Positions 7,894 to 15,988 of a stretch of DNA of 64,000 bases are shown piece after piece. Every line of letters begins with the position of its first letter. Positions within the stretch are counted from its first letter, which is position 1. The notes beneath the pieces are model-generated. The model ran no database searches and was not told the DNA's origin. It saw nothing but the letters and a program-made list of their open reading frames with translations. The translations under genes were made by a program, and so were the position numbers. The DNA lies in the NCBI RefSeq assembly GCF_900316465.1, contig NZ_ONDD01000018.1:1-64000 (forward strand). Direction: 5' to 3'. Source of the stretch: an uncultured Fibrobacter sp. Its GTDB lineage: Bacteria > Fibrobacterota > Fibrobacteria > Fibrobacterales > Fibrobacteraceae.

Positions 7894-8622
7894 ATGCCTA
7901 AGTTAAATTCAGTTATCGCATCTATCCTCGATTCGCTTGACAGTGCTCAGCACAAAAGCAATCTTACCACTAGCCAACTTGCCGAGCAGTACAGAACTGA
8001 CAACACTCTCAAGTACCTGCAGCTCCCCAACGCCGTCATGTCAGAAGTGGACATCACTTTGCGTTACGCCATCAACAGCTATTCTAACCCGGTGATGCTA
8101 AAGAAAAGCCTCACAGAGTCAAACGATGCAACATTGGCCAAAGAAGCGAAATTCACGCCCAAAGTGCTGAACCGTACAGCCAACCGAACCGTCGCTGAAA
8201 ATCTCTACGCCAAACTTGAACCGAATCTGTCCAGGAATGCCAAAGAAATTCTTGCCGATAGCACCAAGAAAGAAATCCTGATTAGCAGAATTCAAGACAC
8301 ACTCTATACTTCTGGTAAAAATCAAAAGTCTGCAGACGACACAACAACAGCGGTATTAAAGACCATTAACGAGTCGCTCTCAGAAAACAACGAAGTCGCT
8401 ACAGCCGAAAAAAAGGCATTGACGGATCTGATTGCTAACGCAAGACAAAGAGTCTTCACCGTTTCTGCATCAGAGGACATTGGCGATCTCGACGTCATTA
8501 TCGACGCTAACGCCCTTGCAGACATGCCTGAAGAGGCGATTCAGACTTTACACATTACAACGAAAATGCAAAACTACCGTTGGATTGAAGGCGACACCGG
8601 TGAATTCGTTCCCGTTGACTAA
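7894..8622 (+). CDS. Companion protein of the DUF2589 cluster, unknown function
   Basis: 242 residues without signal peptide or transmembrane segment. The N-terminal 60 residues are helical with LDSLDSAQHKSNLTTSQLAE followed by a short strand SEVDITLRYAI; the middle is helical and polar; the C-terminal segment GDLDVIIDANALADMPEEAI and the final acidic GDTGEFVPVD are hydrophilic. No family I can name. It starts 70 bases after the DUF2589 gene, behind a strong hairpin and without a well-placed ribosome site, so it may be expressed less than its neighbours. It is followed 11 bases later by the second DUF2589 gene. Confidence 0.75.
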   Translation: MPKLNSVIASILDSLDSAQHKSNLTTSQLAEQYRTDNTLKYLQLPNAVMSEVDITLRYAINSYSNPVMLKKSLTESNDATLAKEAKFTPKVLNRTANRTVAENLYAKLEPNLSRNAKEILADSTKKEILISRIQDTLYTSGKNQKSADDTTTAVLKTINESLSENNEVATAEKKALTDLIANARQRVFTVSASEDIGDLDVIIDANALADMPEEAIQTLHITTKMQNYRWIEGDTGEFVPVD

Positions 8623-8633
8623 AAGGAGCATCC

Positions 8634-9509
8634 ATGTCACAAACATCAACTCTTGAAAACATATTTTTCACTCCGATTAACGCCATTATCTCTGCGGATT
8701 TCATGGCGGCGAAAAGGACGGCCGATTTCATTAATGAATACGGCTTTACTAACGAAAAAGATCAAATCGACAACGACACCACCGATGTCGGAAATCTGAA
8801 AAAGACCTCTTTCCGCTATAATCAAGTGGGTGCAAACGGAGAGCCTATCACGAAGGTGATGACGCTTCCGACCCTGTCGATGATTCCCCTGCCCCTTTTG
8901 CATGTTGACCAAGCGGATTTCGACTTTGCCGTTCGTGTCATAGACACCGAAAACGACAATAAAACAAAGCTGACCGACTCTGCACCTGTCGTCGAAACGA
9001 AAAAAATCATTGCAACTCTTGCCGCGCAAACAGACAAGAACAAAAAAAGCAATGAAAGCAGCCCGCACCTTGACGCAAACATTTACGTGAAGGTAAAAGT
9101 GGTGCAATCCGACATGCCGGCCGGCTTGAGCAACCTTTTAGCCTTAATGGGCACAAACACGCAGAACGTTCCCCTGGAACAGATTATTCCTCGTGAAAAC
9201 ACGGTCAAGCTGGAAATCGGAAAGGGCGCCGAATCTGCAATCACCTTGAAGGACCCGCTAACGAACCTGCCGATTGCAAACGAACTGATTACCGTTTACT
9301 ATGACGAATCTACAGAGCTGTCTCTTTCTAGCGAAAAGAAGCACTGGGGCAACGGTCTTTCCATGGTTACTAATAGCCAGGGTACGATTCCTTGGGTCGC
9401 AAGCATCAAGAACCATGGTCAGGTCAAAGGCGGCATGACCCAAAAGGTTACATTTACTCATAGCAATGGTTCCACGTGCGCCGTTGACATTTACTTCTAC
9501 GAGAAATAA
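8634..9509 (+). CDS. DUF2589 family protein, second copy
   Basis: 291 residues, no signal peptide. It is a diverged homologue of the 6861 product: PINAIISADFMAAKRTADFI (14-33) corresponds to the N-terminal helix, TLPTLSMIPLPLLHVDQADF (78-97) to the Pro-rich strand block, and VVQSDMPAGLSNLLALMG (156-173) to the PAGL block. The C-terminal 110 residues form an Ig-like domain with a different sequence (AITLKDPLTNLPIANELITV). AAAAGGAGCATCC gives a good ribosome site. Two diverged copies with one companion between them suggest a hetero-oligomer rather than a recent duplication. Confidence 0.75.
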   Translation: MSQTSTLENIFFTPINAIISADFMAAKRTADFINEYGFTNEKDQIDNDTTDVGNLKKTSFRYNQVGANGEPITKVMTLPTLSMIPLPLLHVDQADFDFAVRVIDTENDNKTKLTDSAPVVETKKIIATLAAQTDKNKKSNESSPHLDANIYVKVKVVQSDMPAGLSNLLALMGTNTQNVPLEQIIPRENTVKLEIGKGAESAITLKDPLTNLPIANELITVYYDESTELSLSSEKKHWGNGLSMVTNSQGTIPWVASIKNHGQVKGGMTQKVTFTHSNGSTCAVDIYFYEK

Positions 9510-9511
9510 CT

Positions 9512-9742
9512 ATGGAAGAAAAAACGTACAACTCCCCCACAGGCATTCTTTGCCCCGTTTGCAAAAAAGGAATTATCAAGCTTTCTCTTCACGATTTCTT
9601 GACCAATTCCTCGACAAGGTGCCCCATTTGCGGGACCGACTTCAGAATGGACAAAAAGAAGTGCGCTGGTGTTATCAACAAGCTGCATGAACTTGATGTC
9701 GCGACCACCGAAGTCAACCGTCTCAAGCACCAGAGTCTCTAA
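9512..9742 (+). CDS. Small zinc-ribbon protein
   Basis: 76 residues. Two CPxC knuckles (C14-C17 and C37-C40) make a rubredoxin-type zinc ribbon of about 35 residues, followed by a helical, charged tail (KKKCAGVINKLHELDVATTE). It begins 3 bases after the stop of the second DUF2589 gene, so it is cotranscribed and probably translationally coupled. It may be a protein- or nucleic-acid-binding adaptor for the cluster; that is inference. It is followed by a terminator. Confidence 0.8.
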   Translation: MEEKTYNSPTGILCPVCKKGIIKLSLHDFLTNSSTRCPICGTDFRMDKKKCAGVINKLHELDVATTEVNRLKHQSL

Positions 9743-9764
9743 ATACTATAAACCTAACTTAGGC

Positions 9765-9808
9765 AAAAAAAAAGATCCGCCGGCATTCGCCGACGGGTCT
9801 TCTTAATT
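9765..9808. terminator. Bidirectional terminator between the DUF2589 cluster and argG
   Basis: GATCCGCCGGC (9774-9784), loop ATTC, GCCGACGGGTC (9789-9799) with G-U pairs, preceded by nine A and followed by TTCTTAATTTT. Confidence 0.8.
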
Positions 9809-9824
9809 TTGAAAGTAATAACGA

Positions 9825-11096
9825 CTACTTCTTCGGGAGCACAACCGGCTTGCCGAAGTCGACGTTGGTCTTGTTGCCGAGCAACAGGGCGCGCGTCTTG
9901 AGCGGGAGGCCGTAGCAGCGGATGAAGCCCGTTGCGTCCTTCTGGTCGTACATGTCGACGTCGGTGAATCCGCCGAGGCCCATGTCGTAGAGGCTGTAGG
10001 GGCTCTTGATGCCGGCCGGAATGATGTTACCCTTGTAGAGCTTGAGGGTCACGTCACCGGTAACAACCTTGTTCACTTCAGCGAAGAAGGCGTCCATAGC
10101 CTGGCGGAGCGGAGTGAACCACTGGCCATTGTACACGAGGTTGGCATAGGTCATAGACATCTTCTGGGCTTCGAACAAAGTTTCCTTGTCGAGCACGAGC
10201 TGCTGCAGGCATTCGTGAGCCTTGTACAGGAGCGTGCCACCCGGAGTTTCGTACACGCCGCGGCTCTTGAGGCCGACAAGGCGGTTTTCAACGATGTCCA
10301 AAAGACCGCAAGCGTTCTTGCCGCCAATCTTGTTCAGGTATTCGAGGAGTTCGACAGCGCCCATCTTCTTGCCGTCGATAGCCACCGGATTACCCTTATC
10401 GAAGGTAATCGTCACGTGATCGGCCTTGTTCGGGGCCTTTTCATACGTGTTGGTGTGCTTGAGGAATTCGTACTTGTGTTCCTGTTCCGGGAATTCCAGA
10501 ACGCCACCTTCGTGAGAGAGGTGCCACAGGTTACCGTCTTCGGAGTAAATCTTCTTCTTGCTGATGCCGTTCAGCGGAATCTTGTGAGCGGCAGCGTAGT
10601 CGATAGCGTCTTCGCGGCTATGGAACGTCCACTTCGGGTCCTTCCACGGAGCGATGATTTCGAGCTTCGGGTTGAGAGCGGCGTAGGTCAGTTCGAAACG
10701 GACCTGGTCGTTACCCTTACCGGTAGCACCGTGAGCAACAGCGTAGGCGCCTTCCTTTTCAGCAATCTTCACCTGATACTTGGCGATGAGCGGACGGGCG
10801 AAAGAAGTACCCAGGAGGTAGGTACCTTCGTACTTGGCACCGGCGCGAACGGTCGGCCAAACGTAGTCTTCGAGGAATTCCTTCTTGAGGTCGAGAACGT
10901 AGCACTTGGAAGCGCCAGTCTTCAAAGCCTTGTCTTCGAGGGCCTTAGCGTCCGGGAAGTCGTTCTGACCGAGGTCGGCGGCGAAAGCGATCACTTCGCA
11001 GTCGTAGTTTTCCTTGAGCCAGGGGATGATGATGGAAGTATCGAGTCCACCGCTATAAGCGAGGACAACCTTCTTCTTGGATTCTTTCTTAGCCAT
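9825..11096 (-). CDS. argG: Argininosuccinate synthase
   Basis: 423 residues, close to the usual 400-450. It condenses citrulline and aspartate with ATP to argininosuccinate, the penultimate step of arginine synthesis, in the cytoplasm. The N-terminal VVLAYSGGLDTSIIIPWL is the PP-loop ATP pyrophosphatase motif; HGATGKGNDQVRFE and the downstream FTPLRQAMDAF segment are also family features. The start follows AAAGGACGCTAAAA. It is transcribed alone, with no other arginine gene adjacent. Confidence 0.97.
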   Translation of the reverse strand: MAKKESKKKVVLAYSGGLDTSIIIPWLKENYDCEVIAFAADLGQNDFPDAKALEDKALKTGASKCYVLDLKKEFLEDYVWPTVRAGAKYEGTYLLGTSFARPLIAKYQVKIAEKEGAYAVAHGATGKGNDQVRFELTYAALNPKLEIIAPWKDPKWTFHSREDAIDYAAAHKIPLNGISKKKIYSEDGNLWHLSHEGGVLEFPEQEHKYEFLKHTNTYEKAPNKADHVTITFDKGNPVAIDGKKMGAVELLEYLNKIGGKNACGLLDIVENRLVGLKSRGVYETPGGTLLYKAHECLQQLVLDKETLFEAQKMSMTYANLVYNGQWFTPLRQAMDAFFAEVNKVVTGDVTLKLYKGNIIPAGIKSPYSLYDMGLGGFTDVDMYDQKDATGFIRCYGLPLKTRALLLGNKTNVDFGKPVVLPKK

Positions 11097-11144
11097 TTTT
11101 AGCGTCCTTTAAGAAAATTTTAGACAAGTCAAATATAGAAACTT

Positions 11145-12176
11145 TTATTTCTTTTTTGTAGAGGCTTTCGCGGGAGCTTTCGCCGACTTTTCAGAGGTCT
11201 TCAACGAATTTTTCTCCGGAGCCTTCTCGGGCTTTTTGTCCGGGTTTTTAGCCGGGCTCTTTTCTATAGATTTTTCCGATGCCTTTGCCTTGGCAGCACT
11301 GTCTTTGGGAATCGGAGCCATCAGCTGGCGCAAGGAATCCACCAGCACGCTGTCCTTCTTGGGGAACATGTTCTGGTAAATCACGGCACGGCGCTTGGCC
11401 ATAAACTGACTTTCGCGCATGTGCGGGTGGTGCTTGCCCGGGCTTGCGAGCATGGCGGCCAGGTTGATTGCCTGGTCGACGCTCAGTTTGGCGCAGCTCT
11501 TCTTGTAATAGGTGCGGCAGGCTTCCTGGCAGCCGAAAATGTCCTTGCCCCACTGGGCGTAATTCAGGTACAGTTCCAGAATACGGTCCTTGCCGAGCTC
11601 ATGTTCCATCAACAAGGCGTAGGCCAGTTCCTTGAACTTGCGGTTGAAGGAGCGTTCGCCACTCAAGAACAAGTTCTTTGCGAGCTGTTGCGTAATCGTG
11701 GAGCCACCAAACTTGGTCTTCCCCGCCATCTGGTTTGCGTCCAAGGCTTCGGCAATGGCACGAATGTCAAAACCCGGGTGGAAATAGAAACCGGCATCTT
11801 CGCTTGCAATAACAGCCTTGCGCAGGTACGGGCTAATAGAATCGAGCGGCACATAGGTATGCTTGATTTCGATATTCGGGTTCGAATCGCGCAGGGCCTC
11901 CATGTACTTGCTCATTTCGGGCTGAGTATCTTTAAGTTGTGCCACGCCGTCATAAATATCGTAGCCGTAAATAAAGGCGCGGTACAAGGCGTAAGAGGCC
12001 GCCACCGAGAAAATGGCGGAATAGATAATCAGGATTAACAAAGCCTGACGGATAATGAAATTGATTGTACGGTAAAGCCACTTGAGTATAAACCCAGCTA
12101 CCTTCGCAAACTTGGTTCCAACGAACCACTTAAAAAAGTCCTTGACCTTACCAAAATACAACTTCACTTTATCCAT
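11145..12176 (-). CDS. mtgA: Monofunctional peptidoglycan glycosyltransferase (GT51)
   Basis: 343 residues. It polymerises lipid II into glycan strands at the inner membrane. A positively charged cytoplasmic N-terminus and one transmembrane helix (about residues 35-60) precede the GT51 domain, with ASEDAGFYFHPGFD (catalytic Glu), GGSTITQQLAKNLF, the RKFKELAYALLMEHEL helix and LYLNYAQWG. There is no transpeptidase domain. The C-terminus is a Lys/Ala/Pro/Ser-rich tail of about 60 residues, unusual for the family. The start is set at 12176: GGAGG lies 9 bases upstream and its ATG overlaps the primase stop as TAATG. The symbol is by family analogy. Confidence 0.85.
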   Translation of the reverse strand: MDKVKLYFGKVKDFFKWFVGTKFAKVAGFILKWLYRTINFIIRQALLILIIYSAIFSVAASYALYRAFIYGYDIYDGVAQLKDTQPEMSKYMEALRDSNPNIEIKHTYVPLDSISPYLRKAVIASEDAGFYFHPGFDIRAIAEALDANQMAGKTKFGGSTITQQLAKNLFLSGERSFNRKFKELAYALLMEHELGKDRILELYLNYAQWGKDIFGCQEACRTYYKKSCAKLSVDQAINLAAMLASPGKHHPHMRESQFMAKRRAVIYQNMFPKKDSVLVDSLRQLMAPIPKDSAAKAKASEKSIEKSPAKNPDKKPEKAPEKNSLKTSEKSAKAPAKASTKKK

Positions 12177-13291
12177 TACTTCTTTCCTCCGAACCAATCA
12201 TTGATGTCTTCACCTTCTTTCATGGCCGTGGGCAAGTTTTCCATTCCTTCGCCTAAAATTACATTATGAATGCCCGCTTGCGTGAACAAGTTCCCGATAT
12301 ATTCCATACCAGAGCGGCCCGCTTCATCGTGATCCAGACAAAGTACCACATTTTTGTTTCTAAAAAGATTCAACCACTCCACTTTAAAGCTGCGGACACC
12401 CGGAATTCCGACCGCATTGATCCTTTGTCCTAAAAAGGTGAGCGTATCGACCACGCCTTCGCACAAATAGACCCAGCCCGGCTTTTGGTCCAGCGCCACC
12501 ATATTGTACGGGTACGGCACCGTGCCGCGCAAGTTCAGCTCCTTGGGCACAACCGTGTTATCGATAGCACGCGATTGGAAATAGAACGCTCTGCGTTGCG
12601 GGTCCAGATACGGGAAAATCAGCGGGTGCTTGTAGTAACGCAAATGGCCCTTGTCGTTAAAGAGACCCACGTACTTCAGCACCTCTTCACCAAAGTCCGC
12701 CTTGAGGCTGTTGTTCACCTCTTCGTAATTGCTAATGGTGCGCAAAAGCATCTTGTCCCACACGGGTTTGTAGATGCGGCGGCGAGCGAGCCACTTACCT
12801 GCAGGTGTATTGTCGACAGGGCTTAAACGCTTGAGGAACGAAAGGATAATTTTCTTTCGGTCGTCTTCAGAAACAAGGGGCGGCTCTTCGGGTTCCACCG
12901 GGCGGACCATTTCGGGCACCGGTCGTGCATTCACCGGCGCATGACCTTGCGTCATCTGCGCGCGTTCAGTCAGGCGGTCCATTTCTTTACGAGCAGAGGG
13001 CGGCACCAAGAACGGGTACTGCGCCATGAGCCAGCCAAGGGCTTCGACAAAACTGCAATCCTTTACAATCTGCACCAACGAAATCACGTCACCGCGGACA
13101 TCGTCGCAAACCCAGCAACGGAACGTTCCGCGTTCTTCGGAAATTGAAACCGACGGCGTACGGTCACCATGCGTGTGACGCTGCGGAAAAAAACAACGGC
13201 ACTTGCCATGGGATACATCTACCCCCAGGCTCTGCGCGACGGCGGTAATCGAAATCGCCGACTTAAATTGTTTCAGTTCCTCGTTAGTCAT
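12176..13291 (-). CDS. DnaG-like primase (CHC2 zinc finger plus TOPRIM)
   Basis: 371 residues. The N-terminus has a CHC2-type zinc-binding domain (C33, H39 or H41, C59, C62 in CRCFFPQRHTHGDRTPS and FRCWVCDD), a middle region with primase-core features (HPLIFPYLDPQRRAFYFQSR) and a TOPRIM fold (E278 in CEGVVDTL, D320-H-D322). It could synthesise RNA primers, but is much shorter than DnaG (about 600) and lacks the helicase-binding C-terminal domain; it may be a second primase or a TOPRIM nuclease. The ATG at 13291 is chosen because the family begins there and TATATT lies 8 bases upstream. Translationally coupled to the downstream GT51 gene. Confidence 0.75.
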   Translation of the reverse strand: MTNEELKQFKSAISITAVAQSLGVDVSHGKCRCFFPQRHTHGDRTPSVSISEERGTFRCWVCDDVRGDVISLVQIVKDCSFVEALGWLMAQYPFLVPPSARKEMDRLTERAQMTQGHAPVNARPVPEMVRPVEPEEPPLVSEDDRKKIILSFLKRLSPVDNTPAGKWLARRRIYKPVWDKMLLRTISNYEEVNNSLKADFGEEVLKYVGLFNDKGHLRYYKHPLIFPYLDPQRRAFYFQSRAIDNTVVPKELNLRGTVPYPYNMVALDQKPGWVYLCEGVVDTLTFLGQRINAVGIPGVRSFKVEWLNLFRNKNVVLCLDHDEAGRSGMEYIGNLFTQAGIHNVILGEGMENLPTAMKEGEDINDWFGGKK

Positions 13292-13299
13292 CGCGAGGT

Positions 13300-13305
13300 A
13301 ATATA
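13300..13305 (-). promoter_or_regulatory. -10 element, leaderless promoter of the primase-like gene
   Basis: Minus-strand TATATT, then eight bases, then ATG at 13291. It lies back to back with the murB promoter, 19 bases away. Confidence 0.45.
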
Positions 13306-13324
13306 CAATTTTTCTTGGCAAAGC

Positions 13325-13330
13325 TATATT
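13325..13330 (+). promoter_or_regulatory. -10 element, leaderless promoter of murB
   Basis: TATATT, then TACAAT, then ATG at 13337. No ribosome site. Confidence 0.55.
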
Positions 13331-13336
13331 TACAAT

Positions 13337-14245
13337 ATGCAGATTCTCGAAAACGAATTGATGAGCAAGCACACCTCCTTTAAAGTGGGTGGGTCCGCAC
13401 GCTATTACGTGAAGGCGGAAACCATACAAGACCTTCAAAATGCGCTGGAAATGACCCGCGAAAAAGGTCTTCCCTCCTTTATTTTAGGGAACGGAACGAA
13501 TCTGCTTGTCTCGGACAAGGGTTTTGAAGGCGTTGTCATCACGCTGGCCGGAGAATTTTCTGCCATCGAAGATTTAGGAAACGGGGCATTCAAGGTCGGA
13601 GCGGCCACCCCACTCGGCAGGTTCGCCCGTAGTGTACTCAAGCAGGGTTTTGCAGGCATCCACAAGCTCGCCGGAATTCCGGGAACTTTGGGCGGTGCAA
13701 TCTACATGAACGCTGGAGCCTATGGCCAAGAAATCAAAACCTGCTGCACGCAAGTCACCGTTCTTGACAGCGACGGAAACATTCGCGAAATTTCTAACGC
13801 CGACTGCGCCTTCGGGTATAGACAAAGTATTTTCCAGAAGAACAAGGCCATCATCCTCTCGGCGACATTCCAGTTCCCCGCCGCCAGCGCAGAAGGCAAG
13901 ACTGTCGCTGACCTCGAAGCGGAACTCGCCGAATGCATGGCCAAGCGCAAAGCAAGCCAGCCGCTCAACATGCCGAACGCAGGCTCCACCTTCAAGCGCC
14001 TCGAGCATGGCACCGCCGACATGCCGCAACAAATCGCGCCGGGCTATTACATTGAACAAGCGGGCCTCAAGGGTTACCGCATCGGCGGAGCCGAGGTCAG
14101 CACCGTGCACGCAAACTTCATCGTAAACGCAGGCGGCGCTACCGCCAATGACATCAAGCAATTAAGCGAATACGTTCAGCAGAAAGTCGCCGAGAAATTC
14201 GGGATTGAGTTGAAGCGCGAAATTATTCTGCTCGGAGAATTTTAG
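13337..14245 (+). CDS. murB: UDP-N-acetylenolpyruvoylglucosamine reductase
   Basis: 302 residues, the short type II MurB. It reduces UDP-GlcNAc-enolpyruvate to UDP-MurNAc with NADPH and FAD in the cytoplasm. Visible: TSFKVGGSARYYV, the FAD-binding GNGTNLLVSDKGFEGVVI, GIPGTLGGAIYMNAGAYG, the catalytic Ser region NAGSTFKR and C-terminal VSTVHANFIVN. The start at 13337 fits the family N-terminus and a TATATT hexamer 6 bases upstream; the longer upstream frame has no support. It is divergent from the primase gene and apart from the dcw operon. Overlaps the convergent vanZ-like gene by 4 bases. Confidence 0.95.
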   Translation: MQILENELMSKHTSFKVGGSARYYVKAETIQDLQNALEMTREKGLPSFILGNGTNLLVSDKGFEGVVITLAGEFSAIEDLGNGAFKVGAATPLGRFARSVLKQGFAGIHKLAGIPGTLGGAIYMNAGAYGQEIKTCCTQVTVLDSDGNIREISNADCAFGYRQSIFQKNKAIILSATFQFPAASAEGKTVADLEAELAECMAKRKASQPLNMPNAGSTFKRLEHGTADMPQQIAPGYYIEQAGLKGYRIGGAEVSTVHANFIVNAGGATANDIKQLSEYVQQKVAEKFGIELKREIILLGEF

Positions 14246-14670
14246 TCTTCTGCGACGGGTTGCTTTTCCGGCACCGGATCAAAGCGATTCAAGATTCGCG
14301 TGACAACGGCGTAAACAATGCCGCCCGTGAGCCCACCGGACAAGTCAGCCACCAAGTCAAGCACGCTGCTGTCGCGGCCTTCCACAAAACTCTGGTGGTA
14401 TTCGTCGGTACAGCCGTAAATCAAAGCGAGTACACCTACCACAAGCACACGCAGCCACTGGCGCTTGGACCATTCGCCCCGAGTCCAGAGCATGGCATAG
14501 CAGCCGGCAAGCGTTGCGTATTCGCAAAAGTGGGCCAGTTTATCCCAAATATGCGGAAAATCCTGCAGCTGTTCATTCGTCAGCGAAGAAATCTTAAAAA
14601 TGATCGCCATGCAGAGCACGCAGGGCACCGCTCTAAAGAAGGGGTATTTGTCAAATAGCGATTCAAACAT
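14242..14670 (-). CDS. VanZ-like membrane protein
   Basis: 142 residues with about four transmembrane helices. The VanZ-family pattern is clear: DKLAHFCEYATLA in the second segment and TDEYHQSFVEGRDSSVLDLVAD before the last. VanZ-like proteins sit in the inner membrane; their biochemical role is not established outside teicoplanin resistance. Its stop overlaps the murB stop by 4 bases in convergent orientation, so the pair may influence each other by transcriptional collision. No obvious terminator between them. Confidence 0.8.
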   Translation of the reverse strand: MFESLFDKYPFFRAVPCVLCMAIIFKISSLTNEQLQDFPHIWDKLAHFCEYATLAGCYAMLWTRGEWSKRQWLRVLVVGVLALIYGCTDEYHQSFVEGRDSSVLDLVADLSGGLTGGIVYAVVTRILNRFDPVPEKQPVAED

Positions 14671-14757
14671 CTTAGGTATGAGGTCGCGCCTTTGGCGCTT
14701 TGAGGTATGGGCCCAAAGATAGAAAAAGAGAGCATCTTCAAAAGTCTACATTATTTC

Positions 14758-14763
14758 TAAATT
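14758..14763 (+). promoter_or_regulatory. -10 element, leaderless promoter of the RlmI-type gene
   Basis: TAAATT, then TGAATCC, then ATG at 14771. Confidence 0.5.
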
Positions 14764-14770
14764 TGAATCC

Positions 14771-15964
14771 ATGAAAGCAATTACCTTGAAAGCCGGACGC
14801 GAAAAGTCCGCACTGCGTTATCACCCCTGGATTTTTAGCGGAGCCGTTGACGAAGTCATCGGCGACCCGGAACTTGGCGACACCGTTGAAGTTTACAGCT
14901 ACAAGAGCGACTTTCTGGGTCTTGCGGCGTACTCGCCCAAGTCCCAGATCCGCGGGCGCTTCTGGACGTTCGGCGAAAAGGCAAACATTGACCGCGAATT
15001 TTTTAGCGACTTGCTCGACCGCGCGATCGCTGCACGCAAGAGCCGCGGCTTTGACATCGATGACAAGGAATCCGCATTCCGTCTGATTAACGCCGAGAAC
15101 GACGGCATTCCAGGCTGCATTATCGACAAATACGCCGACATTTATTCCGTGGAAATCTTGGCCGCCGGCGCTGAAGTCCACCGCAAAGACATTTATGAAC
15201 TGCTCGCCGAAAAGACGCACTGCCGCGGCATCTACGAACGCTGCGATTCTGACGTGCGCAAAAAAGAAGGCCTGCAGCTGCGTACCGGTTGCGTCTACGG
15301 CGAAGTGCCCGATGAACCTGTCATCATCAACGAAAACGGAATTCTCTTCCCCATTGACGTGAAGAATGGCCACAAGACCGGTTACTATCTGGACCAGCGC
15401 GACGCCCGACGCCGCATTGGTGAAATTTCCAAGGGCAAGAAAGTTCTGAACTGTTTCTGCTATACCGGCGGCTTCGGGCTTTACGCTCTCCGCGGCGGTT
15501 GCGAAAAAGTTTATCAGGTGGATGTTTCCAAGGACGCTCTCAAGCTCGCCAAGGAAGGCATCATGCGCAACAAGCTCAGCACCGCCCACGCCACCCATGT
15601 GGAAGCCGACGTGTTCCAGTACCTGCGCAAGTGCCGCGACAAGGCCGAAACCTTCGACCTCATCGTGCTGGACCCGCCCAAGTTCGTGGAAAGCAAGGAC
15701 AACCTGCAGAAGGGCGCCCGCGGCTACAAGGACATTAACTTGCTCGCCATGAAGCTTTTGGCCGAAGGCGGCATGCTCGCGACCTTTAGCTGCTCGGGCC
15801 TCATGGAAATGGACTTGTTCCAGAAGATTATCGCGGATGCCGCCGCCGATGCGAGACGGCGCGTTCAAATCATTGAACGCTTCGGCCAACCCGCCGACCA
15901 CCCCGTGAATACGGCCTTCCCCGAAGGACAATACCTGAAGGGATTGCTCGTTCAAGTTGTGTAA
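14771..15964 (+). CDS. rlmI: 23S rRNA (cytosine-C5) methyltransferase, RlmI family
   Basis: 397 residues, matching E. coli RlmI in length. It transfers methyl from SAM to a cytosine of 23S rRNA. The N-terminal PUA domain (HPWIFSGAVDEV) is followed by an EEHEE-like linker and a Rossmann methyltransferase domain with NCFCYTGGFGLYALRGG (SAM site), LDPPKF (motif IV) and ATFSCSG (motif VI). The C-terminus AFPEGQYLKGLLVQV is typical. Exact target base inferred from the family only. No ribosome site; leaderless-type promoter. Confidence 0.85.
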   Translation: MKAITLKAGREKSALRYHPWIFSGAVDEVIGDPELGDTVEVYSYKSDFLGLAAYSPKSQIRGRFWTFGEKANIDREFFSDLLDRAIAARKSRGFDIDDKESAFRLINAENDGIPGCIIDKYADIYSVEILAAGAEVHRKDIYELLAEKTHCRGIYERCDSDVRKKEGLQLRTGCVYGEVPDEPVIINENGILFPIDVKNGHKTGYYLDQRDARRRIGEISKGKKVLNCFCYTGGFGLYALRGGCEKVYQVDVSKDALKLAKEGIMRNKLSTAHATHVEADVFQYLRKCRDKAETFDLIVLDPPKFVESKDNLQKGARGYKDINLLAMKLLAEGGMLATFSCSGLMEMDLFQKIIADAAADARRRVQIIERFGQPADHPVNTAFPEGQYLKGLLVQVV

Positions 15965-15988
15965 CACTTCCGGGGGGAAGGGGAAACA

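Noticed and set aside
7895..9765. 11-base inverted match (TGCCTAAGTTA / TAACTTAGGCA) around three cluster genes
   Set aside because: One arm is the coding start of the 7894 gene, and a match of this length is expected by chance in 2 kb.
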